Shown here: piece by piece, positions 22,749-34,467 of the stretch
Layout of the letters: each line of letters begins with the position of its first letter
How positions within the stretch are numbered: the stretch's first letter is position 1
Source: Patescibacteria group bacterium UBA6489
Lineage (GTDB): Bacteria > Patescibacteriota > Gracilibacteria > BD1-5 > UBA6164
DNA length: 64,000 bases
Assembly (NCBI GenBank): GCA_002435385.1
Contig: DJMN01000034.1
Location: forward strand, 1 to 64,000
Direction: 5' to 3'
Made by a program: the position numbers and the translations under genes
The notes under the pieces: generated by a model
Database searches by the model: none
Told to the model about the DNA's origin: nothing
The model's input: only the letters and a program-made list of their open reading frames with translations

Positions 22749-23858
22749 ATGAAAAAAGTATTAATTTTTTGATTGGCTCATAGGAATTGAGATAGTAGAG
22801 TTTTTTATAAACAGGCGATTAGTCTATCGAAGAAGTTTTATGTAAAATGTTTGTGGGGAGTTTTTTCAAGTAAAAAATGAAATTGGAAAGAGGAGGGTAT
22901 AAAAAACTTTTGATTTGAATGAAATAGAATAATTGTTTTGTTTAAGTGAGTTTTGTATTGAATTAGAAATAGAGCAGATTTATATGTTGCTCATGATATA
23001 GATAGTTATTTAGTTGTTGTTTTAATTAAGTTGCTTAAATGGAAATCTAAGATAATTTTTGATAGTCATGAGTATTATGATTTGTATAATTTATCAAAGT
23101 TTAATCTTGCTTGAAAAATTACATTATTTTCATTTATAAATATAATAAAACCTTTTACTATAAAGCTTTTTTCTTGAATTACAGTGGTCACAGAGGATAT
23201 GACTGATTTTTATAAACTTAATAATGTGGAGACTATATTTAATTATCCTGAAGTTAATTTACTAGAAAAGGTAAAGTCTAATAATGTTTTATCAAATAAG
23301 AATAAATATCTTGTTTATCATTGATGAATATCAGAGGATAGAGGAATTTATGAGATGATAGGAGTTTTTGAAGAATATTTAAAGTTAGATGATAGTGTTA
23401 GGTTTTTATTAATTGGAAAATTTTCTACAAAGGAGTTGGAAGATAAAGTCTTAGACTTGATAAAATGAAATCATTTAAGTGATAAAATTATAATAACATG
23501 ACAATTAACTCTTATTGAAACTATTTCTTATTTAAAAAATGATGTAGATAAAATATGATTTTGTTTGTTTGATAATGTTTGACAGATTAGTAAATCTATT
23601 CCTATAAAAATGTTAGAATATTTGTATCTGGAGATTCCTCAAATATGAAGTAATCATATTTGATACTTTAATAAGATAATAGAAGCTTGAAGGGCTTGAG
23701 TATGAGTGAAATATTGAGAAGTTAGTAATGAAGTTTCAGCTGTACAAGAAATTTTTGATAAATATTGAGTTTATGTAAAAAATTGTAAGGATATAAAAAA
23801 TAATTATACTTGGTGAAATGAAGAGAAAAAGCTTTTAGAATTTTATAATAATATATAA
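22749..23858 (+). CDS. Glycosyltransferase, GT4-like
   Basis: 369 residues. It starts KVLIFGLAHRNGDSRVFYKQ, a GT-B opening, followed by KIIFDSHEYYDLY. The second half has LVYHGGISEDRGIYEM (typical GT4 donor-domain entry), FLLIGKF and PIKMLEYLYLEIPQIGSN, the E-containing motif near the C-terminus. Its stop overlaps the asnB start by 1 nt. Donor and acceptor are unknown; context places it in surface-glycan assembly. Confidence 0.87.
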
Positions 23859-25699
23859 TGTGTTGAATTAATTGATTCTCATGGAGTGATAAAAAACTTG
23901 TAAAGAAGATGAATGACAAAATAAAACATCGTTGACCAGATGGTAATGATTTTTTTTGTGATGATAAAGTTAGTCTATGACATGTAAGGTTATCTATCAT
24001 AGACTTAGATGAAAGGTCATCTCAGCCAATGTTTTCTGTTTGTTGAAATTACATGTTGGTTTTTAATTGAGAAATATATAATTATAAGGAGATAAAAAAG
24101 GAATTAGTACTTTTATGATATGAGTTTAAGACGGAGTCTGATTCAGAAGTTATACTAAATTCATATATAGAGTGGTGAAATGAATGTCATAATAGATTTA
24201 ATTGAATGTGGGCTTTTGTTATTTATGATATAAAAAATGGAAAACTTATATTCTCAAGGGATAGGTTTTGAATAAAGCCTCTTTACTATTATAATGGTAC
24301 TAATTGAATAATATTCAGCTCTGAAATTAAGGGGATACTTAAATATAACTGATATAAAAAAAAGGTAAATGATAAATTAATATTAGATTACCTATTAAGG
24401 AATAAAGATACAGATTTAGAGGAGACTTTTTTTGAATGAATTATAAAATTTCCAAATTCTTGTTTCTGAGTGTATAACTTGGAAATGAAAGAGTTTGAGA
24501 TTAGTAAATATTGGGATTTAACAATAAGTGAGGATCTGTGAAATACACTAAGTTTTGCAGAGAGAAAAGATAAGGTAAAGGAAGCCTTTATGTATTCGCT
24601 AAAGTTACACAATATATCTGATGTTGAGGTATGAAGTTGTCTAAGTTGATGAATTGATTCTTCTGGGGTAGTTTGCTGAGTTGATAAGGTAAGTAATTGA
24701 AAAATTAAAATAAAGACTTTTTCAGCAGTTTTTAGGTGAGAAGAAATGGACGAGAGTGAATTCATTGATATCGTTTTAAAAAAGACTAATTCAAAATCAT
24801 TTGAGGTGACTACTAATTGAAAGGAGTTAATGGATGATATGTATGATTTAATTATTTCTCAGGAAGAACCATTTGTTTGAACAAGTGTTTATAATCAGTA
24901 TAGAGTTATGAAATTGATAAATGAGGCTTGAATAAAAGTTACACTTGATTGACAGTGATGAGATGAAGTGTTTTGATGATATTATAGTTTTTATCCTTAT
25001 TATATTATAAGTTATATAAGTAGGTGAAAATTTATAAAATTATGTAAATTGCTTATATGAATGAGGAAATATTACTCTCCCAGTTTTTATAAATCTATAA
25101 TTAATCCTCTATTATCATTGATTTATATTATTTTACCATCTAGAGTTAAAAGTTATAGGGCAAAAAATAAATTTTGATTATTGAAAAATAAATATAAAAC
25201 TTTAACTTCTTCATTTAATGATAAGGTATGATTTAGTCTAAAAAAATGGTATTATTATGAGCAAATGCAGATTATTCAAAACTTATTAAGGTATGCAGAT
25301 AAAAATAGTATGAGATGGTCTATTGAATCTAGAGTTCCTTTTTTGGAAAAGGAGTTAGTGGAGTTAGCATGAAAACTTCCATTTGAAGACAAGATAAATA
25401 ATTGATTACCAAAATATATTTTTAGGGAAGCAATGTGTTGAATTTTGCCTGATGAGATAAAGAATAGATATGATAAAAAGTGATTTGAATCACCAGAAGA
25501 GAAATTATTAAGGTCAAAAGTCATGAAGAAAAAAATTTTAAATATTTTTTCAAAAGATAAGTTGTTTATTTCAAAGTATATTGATGTTGTTAGGTTTAAT
25601 AGATTTCTGAAGGACTTTTATGATAAAAAGAATAATGATTATAGGAAGTTATGGAAATTACTAAATTTAGAGATATGGTGAAGTTATTATTTTAAATAG
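23858..25699 (+). CDS. asnB: Asparagine-synthase-like glutamine amidotransferase
   Basis: 613 residues. MCGINGFSW provides the N-terminal nucleophile Cys2 of class II glutaminases; RGPDGND and VFNGEIYNY follow. The synthetase half has the PP-loop CLSGGIDSSGV, LDGQGGDEVFGGY and SRVPFLEKELVELAG. Family members make asparagine or, in O-antigen loci, amidate sugar uronic acids. Because it is fused by overlap to glycosyltransferases and faces a uronate-synthesis operon, uronate amidation is a plausible alternative to asparagine supply. It converges on the sulfotransferase gene with a 13-nt overlap. Confidence 0.93.
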
Positions 25700-26577
25700 T
25701 TTATTCAGTATATTTCTTTAAGTTTAACCAAATCTTTTTTTATTGTTTTTTCTACTATTTTTCTAGTTTTATTATTTAGTTTTTCTCTTTTTAGCTCCGT
25801 TTTTTGTTTTTTAATATTGTTTGTTATTTCTAAGCTTTTTTTAAATGCTTTAGAATTTATTAAAAATTTATAGACCCAGATTTTTCTTGCTATTTTTCAT
25901 CAAATAATAAATAATCTCTTTATTGTTTTAATTAATAAGGGATGTTTTGTTTTTGTTGTTTTATTAATTTTTTTATTTATATTTAAAGGTTTATAATTTT
26001 TATCAACTCATAAAAAATCATACATCTTTTTTACTTCTAGAATTGGAGATTTTATATAATCTTCTAACTTTATGATATGTATTTTTTCTTTTGAGAATAG
26101 TTTTTCATAAAAATTAATTATTTTAAAGTATTTACATTGTTCTAATACATATGGATATTTATATATAAAATCGTTTATATCTATTTTTCCACTTATATCT
26201 AATTTAGTATATTTATGGTAGTTAAATGATGACTCAATTTTCTTTATAGGATTTCTTACAGAAATTATAATTTTTACATTTGGAAAGAATGATTTTATAA
26301 GTTTTGCACTCTCTTTATTGGTATAATTAATTGACCATTCTCATATAATTTGTGATTTTTCTGAACTTGAAAAATATTTATAGTACTCACTAATTGATTT
26401 TTTTTGGAAATTTATTTTATTATCCTCTCATAGTGCTCATAGTGATGTGAAATGATTTAATTCTTTTTCTTTTGGAATAAATATTTCAGGATGTTCTTCT
26501 AATAATTTAGCAAATAATGTAGTTCAACATTTTTCAAATCAAACTCATATAAAATCAACTTCTTTTCTATCTGACAT
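25687..26577 (-). CDS. P-loop (PAPS-dependent) sulfotransferase
   Basis: 296 residues. The 5'-phosphosulfate loop is GVGFEKCGTTLFAKLL (residues 11-26, Lys16 and Thr19/20 contacting PAPS). IIISVRNPIKKIESSF is the 3'-phosphate-binding motif with Arg and Ser. The C-terminus is Lys-rich and helical. It would transfer sulfate from PAPS to a hydroxyl of a carbohydrate. Its start overlaps the end of a flippase gene by 11 nt, and the PAPS-making genes are next in the same operon, so the assignment is coherent. The acceptor is unknown. Confidence 0.9.
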
Positions 26578-27919
26578 ATTTTCTTATTAAAGGTATATAA
26601 ATTGTTAAAATATTAAACTTTAGTTTTATATATAAAGCACCAGTTATATTCCAAAAGATTGTACTTATACTTGTAGCAGTTGCTGCTCATACTAATCAAT
26701 ATACTGGTATTAACAAATAATTTAATACAATATTGATTACCAATGCTATAAGTATTATATTTCTAAATACAACTTGTTTTCAGGTCATATTTAAAAAAAA
26801 TCATACAGGTCAACAAGAAGCATTGATAAATTGTCCAATTATTAGTATTAACAAAACATTATATCAACTAACAAATTCACTACCATAAAATCATAAGAAA
26901 AACTTTCAGAGTAATATAAGTAGTATCAGTATAGGTGTTGTTGTGAGGAATATAAGCCTTGAAGAATATGATACAACTCTTCTTAAGTTATTTTTATCAT
27001 CTTTCCAGTATAATTCCGAAATTTTTGGTCAAATAATAGTATTTATTGAAGATAAAACAAATGATATGATTGTGGCAAGACTTAGTACAACAGAGTATAT
27101 TCATACATTTCACAAATTTGTAAATCTTCATATCATAAAACTATCAGCAGTTCACATTATCAAAAAAGAAAATGATGTGGCAATCATTGGTAAAGAAGTT
27201 TTTATTATGTCAATTTTTTTTATCTTTTCCTTTATTTTTTCAATCTTTTGGTGTTTCTTTAGTATTTTTATTATAATACTACCTGATATAATGAAATTTA
27301 TAGAAATAACAATCATAAAACTTGTAATAGGGTTTAGAGTGTTATAATATAGGGTAGTTAATATTATAATTGAAGTAATTGTTAGTATAGGAGTTGTTAT
27401 ATTTCTTAAAAATTCAGAAGTTTTAATCTTTTTTAATCATCTAATGAACTCTATATTTACACTATGCAATATAAATAATGGTACAAATAAGACACTTATT
27501 TTTAGAGGAATAGTCATTTCACTTTTTTCTAAAAGTTGATTTGAAATATAGGGAATTAAAATATATGAGATTAAGACAATTATTATTGAAAATGGGATGA
27601 TGATTTCTAATAAATTTTTGTAAAGTAATTTTATTTTATAGAATTTTTCTTTAGCTTTGTATTCTCAAATATATCTTAAAACGGATACAGATAATCCTAA
27701 ACTTCATATCATCATAGATATTGATAAAAACCTTTTGACTAAATCAAGTTTTCACATTCATTCAGCTCAATAATATTTAGATATAATGATACTTGATGTG
27801 AATGCTAATATTACTCATAAAATTTTTGTTAGAAATGATATAAAGCTTCATTCAAAAATTTCTTTTAAATGTTTGTCTTGTAGTATGTATCAGTATCTAT
27901 CCTTTAGTTTTTTTATCAT
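26567..27919 (-). CDS. Wzx-like oligosaccharide flippase
   Basis: 450 residues, with about 12-14 hydrophobic helices spread along the protein. It begins KEIFEGSFISFLTKILGVILAF, with the usual polysaccharide-transporter (MATE/MOP superfamily) pattern, and includes YYGAEGMGKLDL and GTADSFMIGRF. It should flip undecaprenyl-linked glycan across the membrane. It lies between cysC (4 nt away) and the sulfotransferase (11-nt overlap). A second flippase of the same superfamily is at 34468-35985. Confidence 0.92.
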
Positions 27920-27923
27920 ATTT

Positions 27924-28460
27924 TTACAAATATCAATTATTTCTTAAATATCTGTATACTTTTTCTACAGATTCATCAATACTTTCTTCTCAAGTTTTTA
28001 AATTTATATGTGGATTAGCAGGCTCTTCATAAGGGTCTGATATACCTGTAAAATTCGGAATGATTCATTCTCTAGCTTTTTTATAAAGTCATTTTACATC
28101 TCTAGCTTCACAAATTTCTAAAGGTGCATTTATAAAGACTTCTATATAGTTTGTTACATGATTTTTTACCATAGTTCTTTCTGATTCATATGGTGAAATG
28201 AATGTAGATAATACTCAAACTCAATTCCTACTTAATAGTTTAGAAACAAAAGCAACTCTTTCAATATTTGTTTTTCTATCTTCTTTTGTAAAACCTAAAT
28301 CTTTAGTCAGGTTTTCTCTGACTATGTCTCAATCTAGCCTTTCCATAGATGAATATCACTTTTCTTTTAATAACGAAAATAGGTTATCTGCTACTGTAGA
28401 TTTTCCAGCTCAAGAAAGTCCTGTTAGCCATAGTACAAATCATTTTTTAGGTTTTTTCAT
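27924..28460 (-). CDS. cysC: Adenylyl-sulfate (APS) kinase
   Basis: 178 residues, normal for a stand-alone CysC. The P-loop is LTGLSGAGKSTVA (residues 12-24), with LDGDIVRENL for APS binding, FISPYESER, and FTGISDPYEEP near the C-terminus. It phosphorylates APS to PAPS. It is 22 nt downstream of sat and 4 nt upstream of a flippase gene. Together with the sulfotransferase it points to sulfation rather than sulfate assimilation, since no PAPS reductase is seen here. Confidence 0.95.
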
Positions 28461-28482
28461 TTATTATGCATTAGAATATATT

Positions 28483-29622
28483 TTACTCTACAAATTGGTC
28501 TTTTCACTCTATTAGATATTCACTTATTTCTTTTCTTATAAAATCTCAAGGTAATATTTCTTTTTCCTTTATTCTTCGTCTTATTTCACTTCATGAAATG
28601 TGCATTTTCATATCGTTATCATGAGGACAGGTTTTACTTGTTGTTACGGTCCTACAGATAGTACAGAATCAAGCATTTTCGTATTTTAGAATCTTTATTT
28701 TTAAATTGTTTTTTTCTAATTTATCAAATATATTTTGAGCTTCATATGTTCAGTAATAGCTTCATACTCATGCATGATCTCTTCATATTATTAAGTGACT
28801 GCATCATAAATTTTGTCTTATAATTGCATGTAGTATTGCTTCTCTTGGTCATGCATATTTCATATTAAGTGTTAGGGCTCAGAAAGTTACATGATCACTA
28901 TTGTAGTAATTTCTTATAAGTATTTCATAGGCTCCTATTATATATTTATCATTAAAATCTCAAGTTTTTTTCTTTCACACTATTGGGTTTATGTATAGTC
29001 AGTCACATCACTCAAGGGCACATTTTTGTAGGTATTCGTGTGATACATGGGGGGGGTTTCTTGTTTGAAAGGCTACTATGTTTTTCCATCATTTTTGTGA
29101 GAATATCTTTCTTGTTTCAGTTGGAGATAGACAAAATGATTTAGAATTGTTAGATAGTGTTATTATTTCTCATCATATTAGATAATCATTTTTTTTATAA
29201 AGATCGTTTACTCAAGGATGTTCTAATTCTGTTGTTCCGAAAACGAAATTTGCATATTTATTCTTATTAAAATTGTATATTTCTTCATTTTTTAGTATGG
29301 CTATTTTTTCTCCTTTTTTATTGATTAGTGAAATGTATTTGGTATTTTTATTTTCTATTTCTTTTTTTTGTTTTTCTGATATATCAAAAATTATTGGGAT
29401 AGACCATAGTATTCAGTTTGAAAGTTTCATATTTTCACAAACTGATATGAAGTCATCTTTTTTTAAGAATCATTTTAGAGGACTGTAAGTTCAATTTCAA
29501 ATATTTCTGATATCGGTAATGGTTTCTTTGGAAATTTCAATTTCAAAATCTGTATTTGGAATATCTTTTTCTCTAAAGCAGTCAATTAATTCTCATCAGT
29601 GAGGTGCTATTAGATTTTTCAT
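28483..29622 (-). CDS. sat: ATP sulfurylase (sulfate adenylyltransferase)
   Basis: 379 residues, the homohexameric Sat type. Catalytic motifs are VAFQTRNPPHVSHEYLQ (QxRNP and HxxH) and IIGRDHAGVGSYYG, plus SGSEIRRRIKE near the end. A CTIC...CPH cluster (FCTICRTVTTSKTCPH) resembles the zinc site seen in bacterial Sat. It makes APS from ATP and sulfate. Its ATG overlaps the cysQ stop by 1 nt. No sulfate transporter is in the window. Confidence 0.95.
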
Positions 29623-30401
29623 TAGATATTATTAATAAAATAAAGTATTTTTTTATGGTTTGTATTATTTGTTCATATACATCATGAATGGTAATTTTCT
29701 TTTTTGTTATAGATTAATTTATTTCATTTTATATCTGTGACTTTTCCTCCTGCTTCAGAGAGTATTATTTCAGGAGCACATGTATCCCATTCCTTAAAAT
29801 TGGGGTACATGTTTAAATAATTTCAAGCATTTCATTCAGCTATTAATCAAAACTTTACTCATATACTTCAACATAGCTTGCTATCTAATCATAATTTTTT
29901 GATTAGATTGAGTTCAATTTCTGTTGCATGGTTTCTACTAACTAATATTTTGTTATTTTCTTTGTTTATTTTTAATTTTTTTATTTTTCAATTTTTTTCT
30001 AAATAGCTTCATTTATTTTTTTCAGCAAAGTATAGTTTATTTTTACTTGGAACATTTACAACTCCTAAGATTGGTCTTCAGTTTTCTACTAATCATATCA
30101 TTATAGAGAATTCTCAGGTTTTGTTTATAAAGTCTTTTGTTCAATCTACAGGGTCTATTATCCATAGGTATTTACTTTGTAATCTATCATAGTTATCCTT
30201 TGTTTCTTCTGATAGTATGGGGATATTAGTTTTGCTTAGTTCTTCTATTATGATTTTATTGGCTGTTTTATCTGCTATGGTTAGTGGTGAATTGTCAGAT
30301 TTTAATTCCACTTCAAAATCTTTGGTATAAATTTTCATTATTTCTTCTCATGCTTTTTTTATAGTTTTCTTTGAAATGTGTAGTAGTTTTGTTGTTGGCA
30401 T
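29622..30401 (-). CDS. cysQ: 3'(2'),5'-bisphosphate nucleotidase, CysQ-like
   Basis: 259 residues, inositol-monophosphatase superfamily. Metal sites are SPLTIADKTAN, ILSEET and WIIDPVDGTKDFI (the DPxDGTxxF signature), and NFKEWDTCAPEIILSEAGG is the second signature. CysQ removes PAP, the inhibitory by-product of sulfotransferases. It lies directly between sat and the nucleotide-sugar dehydrogenase, with 1- and 3-nt junctions. Confidence 0.93.
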
Positions 30402-30404
30402 ACT

Positions 30405-31574
30405 TTACTTTAATTCTAAATTAAAACAATCAAATTCTATATCTCATTTTTCTCAATATTCAAATCCTAATTCTTTTATTTCATTTTTATTATACATTTC
30501 ATCATAAACTTTCAGATTTAATCATTTTCTTTTTAATAGTTTAGCTAAAGCAAGGTTTCTAGAGTGGTATAACTCTTTAACTCATTTTCTGTAGGTAATT
30601 CATTTTACTAAAATAATCACTTCTTTTAGAGGTTTGTTTATCTCTAGAGCTTTTAATACTATTTTTTCAGCCCAATAGTTTATCATATCTTCATTTACAT
30701 TTCTAGAAGTGTTCAATAATGTTCTATATGATTCTTTGTTTGCTTCTTCCATCTTTTTTATTAGGAAGTGAGGATATACTGGTATACAGTGTCCTCATAC
30801 TCAGGTTGAAGGTGTATGAACATCACAGAATTGGTGGTTTGCAAATTCTCTTGCTTCATAGAAATCTATTTCTAGTTCTTCAGCGATTTTGTATAGTTCA
30901 TTTGCTAGTGCTATATTTGTATCTCTGTAGCATCATTCAATTACTTTTATGTATTCTGCTGTTTTTGAATTTTTTACTTTGTTTAAGTTTGGAATAAATT
31001 TTGAGTAGATGTCGTGTACTATTTTTGATGATTTCTCTGATACTCATCAGATGACTTTAGGAAATTCTTCAAATCTGCTAAGACTTACTCATGTCATGAT
31101 TCTTTCAGGAGAATATCCTAAGTAAAAGTCTTTTCACTCAGTCATTCCACTTTCTTTTTCTAGTATGTTTTTTAATCTAGTTTCTGTTGTTGTTGGAGGG
31201 AAAGTGGTTTCAAATATTACAGAGTCTCAAGACTTTAGGTTTTGTCCTATGCTCTTTGTCACTACATCTACTATAGAATAATCAGGATTATTATGGGCAT
31301 CTATAAATAGTGGAACGATTACGATAAAAACATTTCCTTCTTTTGTTTTTGTGTAGTTAGAAGTTGCGAAAAGTTCTTTTCCTCAGTGTTTTTCTAGTAG
31401 TTCTGATAATCATGCTTCTTCTGGGATTGGATTTCATCATTCATTGATGAAGTTACATCTCTTTTGATCAATGTCTATTCAAATAACTTCAATTCATTTT
31501 TTTGCTATGTGTGCTGCTAGAGGAAGACCTGCTTTTCATAGTCAGATTACGTTTATTTTTGTTATGTTTATCAT
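30405..31574 (-). CDS. Nucleotide-sugar 6-dehydrogenase (WbpA/WecC-like)
   Basis: 389 residues. The Rossmann start is INVIGLGKAGLPLAAH, with FETTFPPTTTETRL and YSPERIMTG in the middle; STGVGGHCIPVYPHFL carries the catalytic Cys. GITYRKGVKELYHS is the C-terminal UDP-binding pattern. It oxidises a UDP-HexNAc to the uronate with NAD. With the three following enzymes of the operon the likely substrate is UDP-GlcNAc. Transcribed 10 nt after the oxidoreductase gene. Confidence 0.93.
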
Positions 31575-31584
31575 AAAGAAAAAT

Positions 31585-32508
31585 TTATTTTAATAATTTA
31601 TTAAGAGTGTATATACTATTCCTTCCAGCTTCATAGTTTGATAGGTTCTTGTAATTTCATCAATTAACTATGTCTATGAATTCTTCTAATTCTTCCTTTA
31701 GTTGGTTAGTTTTTATAAGTAGTTTTTCTTCTAGCATATATGTTATGCTTAGGTCTTGTCATTTTTCAGATAAATATTCACTGGGTTTATGGTAGAAATC
31801 AACTTTTCAGAGCATTAGGTCTCATACTATTGTTACATCATTATAATAGAATTTTATTTGTCTAATTTTTTGCTGTGTTATTCTGTTTGCAGATAGTGTT
31901 ATATTTGTATTATCAACTCCTAATAATACAGTAGATGAATCATTTTGAGTATTTTTTCATTGTATTTCAAAATCTTTTCAGTCAAAGAAATAGTTGATTA
32001 AATCTAAGTCGTGAATCATTAGGTCTGATGTTACATCTGTATCTCAGATTCTATCACTTCCTGGGTTGTATCTAAATATTTCAATTTGTTTTGGAGTTCA
32101 TTTTTGTTTTATTGTGTCTTTGAAGAATCTTGAAACGATATTGAATCTTTCTATAAATCATACTCAAATTTTTCAAGTATAGTTAATTTCTTTTATCAGT
32201 TTTTCTAAATTTTTTATTTCTTCTAAATTTAGAACCATAGGTTTTTCTACAAATATATCTTTGTTTTGTTTTATGTATTTTTCTAGATAATTGTAGTGGA
32301 ATTTAGTTGGTGCCACTATGTCTACAAAGTCAAAATTTTTGTTATCAAAATTTTCTAGTTTTGTTGAGTATTCTATTTTTTCATTTTTTATTTTAAATGC
32401 TTCTTCAAAAACATCAAAAGCATAGATTTTTTCTATTTTATTAATATTTAATAAGTTTTGTAGGTGGAATTGTCACATTCTACCAAGTCATATTAGTAGT
32501 GTTTTCAT
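31585..32508 (-). CDS. Gfo/Idh/MocA-family oxidoreductase (WbpB/WlbA-like)
   Basis: 307 residues. The nucleotide-binding start is LLIGLGRMGQFHLQNL, and DIFVEKPM contains the EKP motif with the catalytic Lys. DLMIHDLDLINYF supplies the HD(L)D pattern. In Wbp/Wlb pathways this enzyme oxidises C3 of UDP-GlcNAcA for transamination. It lies between an aminotransferase and the dehydrogenase in the same operon, the expected company. Confidence 0.92.
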
Positions 32509-32595
32509 ATATTAATTAAGGGGAAAATGTAAAAATTTTAAAATTTAGGTTTTACCTAATTTTTTTTCAACTTAGAGAAATGGGGAAGTGAGTTT

Positions 32596-33705
32596 TTATT
32601 TAACTATTTCAACTAAACTGTTTGCCACATATTCGATTTCTTCTTTTGTTAATCATGGGTAAATTGGTAGCGAGAAAATATTTTCAGCCAGATAATTTGT
32701 GTTTGGACAAATATTTTCAGGATATCCAAGTTCTTTGTAATAAGGTTGTTTGTGTACAGGTATAGGGTAATGGATGGCTGTAGGGATTCATTTTTCAGAT
32801 AATTTCTCTTGAATTTCTTTTCTTGATATAGGAGAATTTTCTTTTACTAAAACTGTGTATTGGTGAAAGACATTTATTTTATTGTCTTCTATCGTAGGTA
32901 ATTGTAAGATACTTTGTTTCTTTAATATTAAGTTATATCGTTTAGCATTCTCAATTCTAGAATTATTGAAATCGTTTAGTCTTGATAATTGTACATTTCA
33001 GATTGCTGCTTGTATATTTGTCATTCTGAAGTTGTATCATAAAGTTGTATGATAGTATTTTTCCGATTGTCCGTGATTGTATATAAGTTTAGCTTTCTTA
33101 TAATCTTTTTCATCTTTAAATAATGTTATTCCTCATTCTGCTGTTCACATATTTTTTGTTGCATAGAATGAAAAACATGAAATATCTCAGAAGCTTCAAG
33201 CTTTTTGATTGTGTATTGTTGCTCCATGACATTGGGCACAGTCTTCTATAAGTTTGATGCCATTTTTTTTACAATATTCAGCTATTTCTTTTATTTCTTC
33301 TATTGGACTTCCAAAGAGATGAACAACTATTATTGCTTTTGTTTTTGGTGTGATTACTCTTTTTATTTCTTCTAGAGTTATGTTGTATGTCTTCTTACTA
33401 ACATCAGCAAATATAACATTTGCATTTTGAAATTTTACAGCATTTGCTGTTGCTATAAAAGTGAAGTCAGGGACTATAACATCATCAGTTTCTTTGATAT
33501 CTATAGCTTTTAGTGCCAAGTCTAGAGCGGTAGTTCAACTGGTTACACATATAGGAAAGTATTTTCAATCAGTTATAAAATTATTAAAGTTATTTTCTAG
33601 TTTTCTTACCTCTGCTCATTCTACAATCATTCAGCTTTTCATCACTTCAACGACTGCATTTATTTCTTCTTGTCATACAGATGGTTTAAAAAAGTTTATG
33701 TTCAT
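32596..33705 (-). CDS. DegT/DnrJ/EryC1-family PLP aminotransferase (WbpE-like)
   Basis: 369 residues. VTSGTTALDLALKA is the PLP phosphate loop and DVIVPDFTFIATANAV follows. LIEDCAQCHGA contains the ring-stacking residues, and SFYATKNMGTAEGG has the internal-aldimine Lys. FHQYTVLV and HYPIPVHKQPYY are typical of sugar aminotransferases. It would place the 3-amino group on UDP-3-keto-GlcNAcA, with the product acetylated by the WbpD-like enzyme upstream. Confidence 0.95.
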
Positions 33706-33750
33706 ATAAATTAGGTTAAGTGTTAATTTTTGTTTTTAATTCCTTAATTT

Positions 33751-33870
33751 AAACCTCACCCTAGCCCTCTCCTCAAGGAGATGGAACAGTAGGAGTTTTA
33801 AAAAGATTAAGCTCCCTCTTAATTTTTCTCACTTGAGGGGAAAACTAGGAACGAGTAGAAGTAGCCTTTA
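33751..33870. repeat. C/T-rich palindromic intergenic repeat
   Basis: CCTCACCCTAGCCCTCTCCT, then AAGGAG, then a second C-rich/G-rich pair (CTCCCTC ... GAGGGG) and AACGAGTAG. AACGAGTAG and GGAGTTTTAAA recur in the element at 50248-50348. It sits in the gap between the WbpD-like and WbpE-like genes. Confidence 0.7.
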
Positions 33871-33875
33871 TTGGT

Positions 33876-34358
33876 CTAAATCTTATTTCAATCTTTATCT
33901 ACTTTTCAAACTATTTTTCAAGGGCATCATACAACTAAAGAGTATGGAGGTATATTTTTTGTTACTACCGTTCATGCTCATATTAGAGAATATTCTCATA
34001 GTGTTATTCCACATTTTATAGTTGCATTTGCTCAGATGCTGACTCATCTTTCTATTGTAGTTTTTGAAATTTTTTCTTCTCACCAGATGAATGCCCTAGG
34101 ATAAAGATCATTTGTAAAAGTAACACTGGGTCATACAAATACATCATCTCATATTTCTAATCAGTTATAGGCATTTACTCAATTTTGTATCTTTACATTG
34201 TTTCAAATTTTTACATTTGTATCTATGTATACATTATTTCAAATGTTACAGTTTTTTCAGATTATGGCTTTGCCTCTGATATGGGTGAAGTTCCAAATAT
34301 TGGTTCATTCTCATATGGTAGAGTTTTCTTCTATTATTCTAAATTGTGCTTTATTCAT
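33876..34358 (-). CDS. Left-handed beta-helix N-acetyltransferase (WbpD/WlbB-like)
   Basis: 160 residues of hexapeptide repeats: STIGEGTNIWNF, AIIGKNCNIGNNVYID and KIGNNVKIQNGVNAY, then FVGPSVTFTNDLYPRA, the signature of UDP-GlcNAc3NA acetyltransferases. SLIGAGTVVTKNIPPYSLVVG closes the fold. Many repeat glycines are TGA. It acetylates the 3-amino group using acetyl-CoA. With the dehydrogenase, oxidoreductase and aminotransferase it completes UDP-GlcNAc3NAcA; a WbpI epimerase is not in the window. Confidence 0.95.
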
Positions 34359-34467
34359 TAAATAAATATATAATTAAAAAAATATTTGTTTAATTATAGT
34401 TTTAAAAGGAAAAAATCAAATTTATTAAGATTTAATGTAAAAAATTTAGAGAAAAGATAGAGATGGT

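Noticed and set aside
32538..32570. TTAGGT-TTT-ACCTAA hairpin with T run between the WbpB- and WbpE-like genes
   Set aside because: The T run is on the plus strand while the operon is on minus. As a terminator it would face the wrong way; it may be chance in AT-rich DNA.
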